This document shows positions 41,207 to 41,227 of a DNA stretch of 41,227 bases, piece after piece. The notes below the pieces were generated by a model, which was not told the DNA's origin, made no database searches, and saw nothing but the letters and a program-made list of their open reading frames with translations. The DNA is taken from assembly GCF_938045405.1 (NCBI RefSeq), contig NZ_CALIMW010000069.1:1-41227 (forward strand), given 5' to 3'. The position numbers and the translations under genes were made by a program. The DNA is from an uncultured Campylobacter sp. Lineage in GTDB: Bacteria; Campylobacterota; Campylobacteria; Campylobacterales; Campylobacteraceae. The first letter of the stretch is position 1, and the number at the start of each line of letters is the position of its first letter.

Positions 41207-41227
41207 TTTCAGCGTAAAATTTAGACC
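41207..41227 (+). repeat. 21-base direct repeat, copy 2
   Basis: Identical to 39969-39989. It ends exactly at the window edge, so the true repeat may be longer. Confidence 0.75.

Noticed and set aside
1..41227. tRNA, rRNA, insertion sequences or phage genes
   Set aside because: Intergenic stretches were read for T-loop-like GGTTCGAATCC sequences, transposase or integrase text and terminal inverted repeats. None was convincing.

Overview
The window reads as a chromosomal segment of a comparatively GC-rich Campylobacter, most like an oral species such as C. gracilis, C. rectus or C. curvus. This is inferred from gene content and order, not from a search. The intergenic DNA is saturated with AAATTT/AAAATTTT words. 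The run dnaG - TPR gene - rnhA - rnc - aroC, the pairing accB-accC and the pairing pycB-pckA are, as I recall them, also neighbours in C. jejuni. No rRNA, tRNA, CRISPR array or insertion sequence was seen.

Layout. Positions 1-645 hold an AT-rich tandem duplication of a small unknown gene (first copy cut by the window edge). Positions 764-5894 are a leftward, translationally coupled operon: dcd - topA - metallophosphoesterase - cation/proton antiporter. Rightward then come a periplasmic L-asparaginase (6018-7067) and accB-accC (7442-9234). A leftward helical-repeat protein (9795-10796) diverges from a rightward five-gene peptide and amino-acid catabolism operon (11033-16913): Zn-dependent carbamoylase-like amidohydrolase, AbgA-like amidohydrolase, PepE, DcuC and PepT. 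Positions 16914-18446 are decayed DNA containing a wrecked NAD(P)-binding oxidoreductase gene. Next are a SapC-family protein, CysQ, a lone type IV prepilin-like protein and, convergent to it, a DsbB/DsbI-family membrane protein. After these come TRAP transporter membrane subunits (dctQ, dctM), pycB, pckA and a CAP-domain lipoprotein. Positions 28260-29408 hold one reading frame split by a single amber codon. A hypothetical gene, a thiouridylase-like PP-loop protein and dnaG run leftward. Divergent from them run a LapB-like TPR protein, rnhA, rnc and aroC, then a GNAT acetyltransferase and a group of membrane-protein genes, one frameshifted, separated by a shared 21-base repeat.

How the genes work together (inference). 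Asparaginase, PepE (Asp-X dipeptides), PepT (tripeptides) and the amidohydrolases would release aspartate and other amino acids. DcuC and the TRAP permease handle C4-dicarboxylates. PycB and PckA link pyruvate, oxaloacetate and PEP. This suits an asaccharolytic, fumarate-respiring bacterium living on peptides. A second core block covers DNA and RNA processing (topA, dcd, dnaG, rnhA, rnc).

The most unusual signal is that four unrelated conserved proteins (metallophosphoesterase, DNA primase, RNase III, GNAT acetyltransferase) carry long in-frame low-complexity inserts or tails. Two of these share the same 15-base word in the same reading frame. Other points worth checking are a DsbI-like protein whose CxxC has become ExxS, a metallophosphoesterase lacking its usual bridging Asp, the amber-split gene, and paralogue groups at both window edges.
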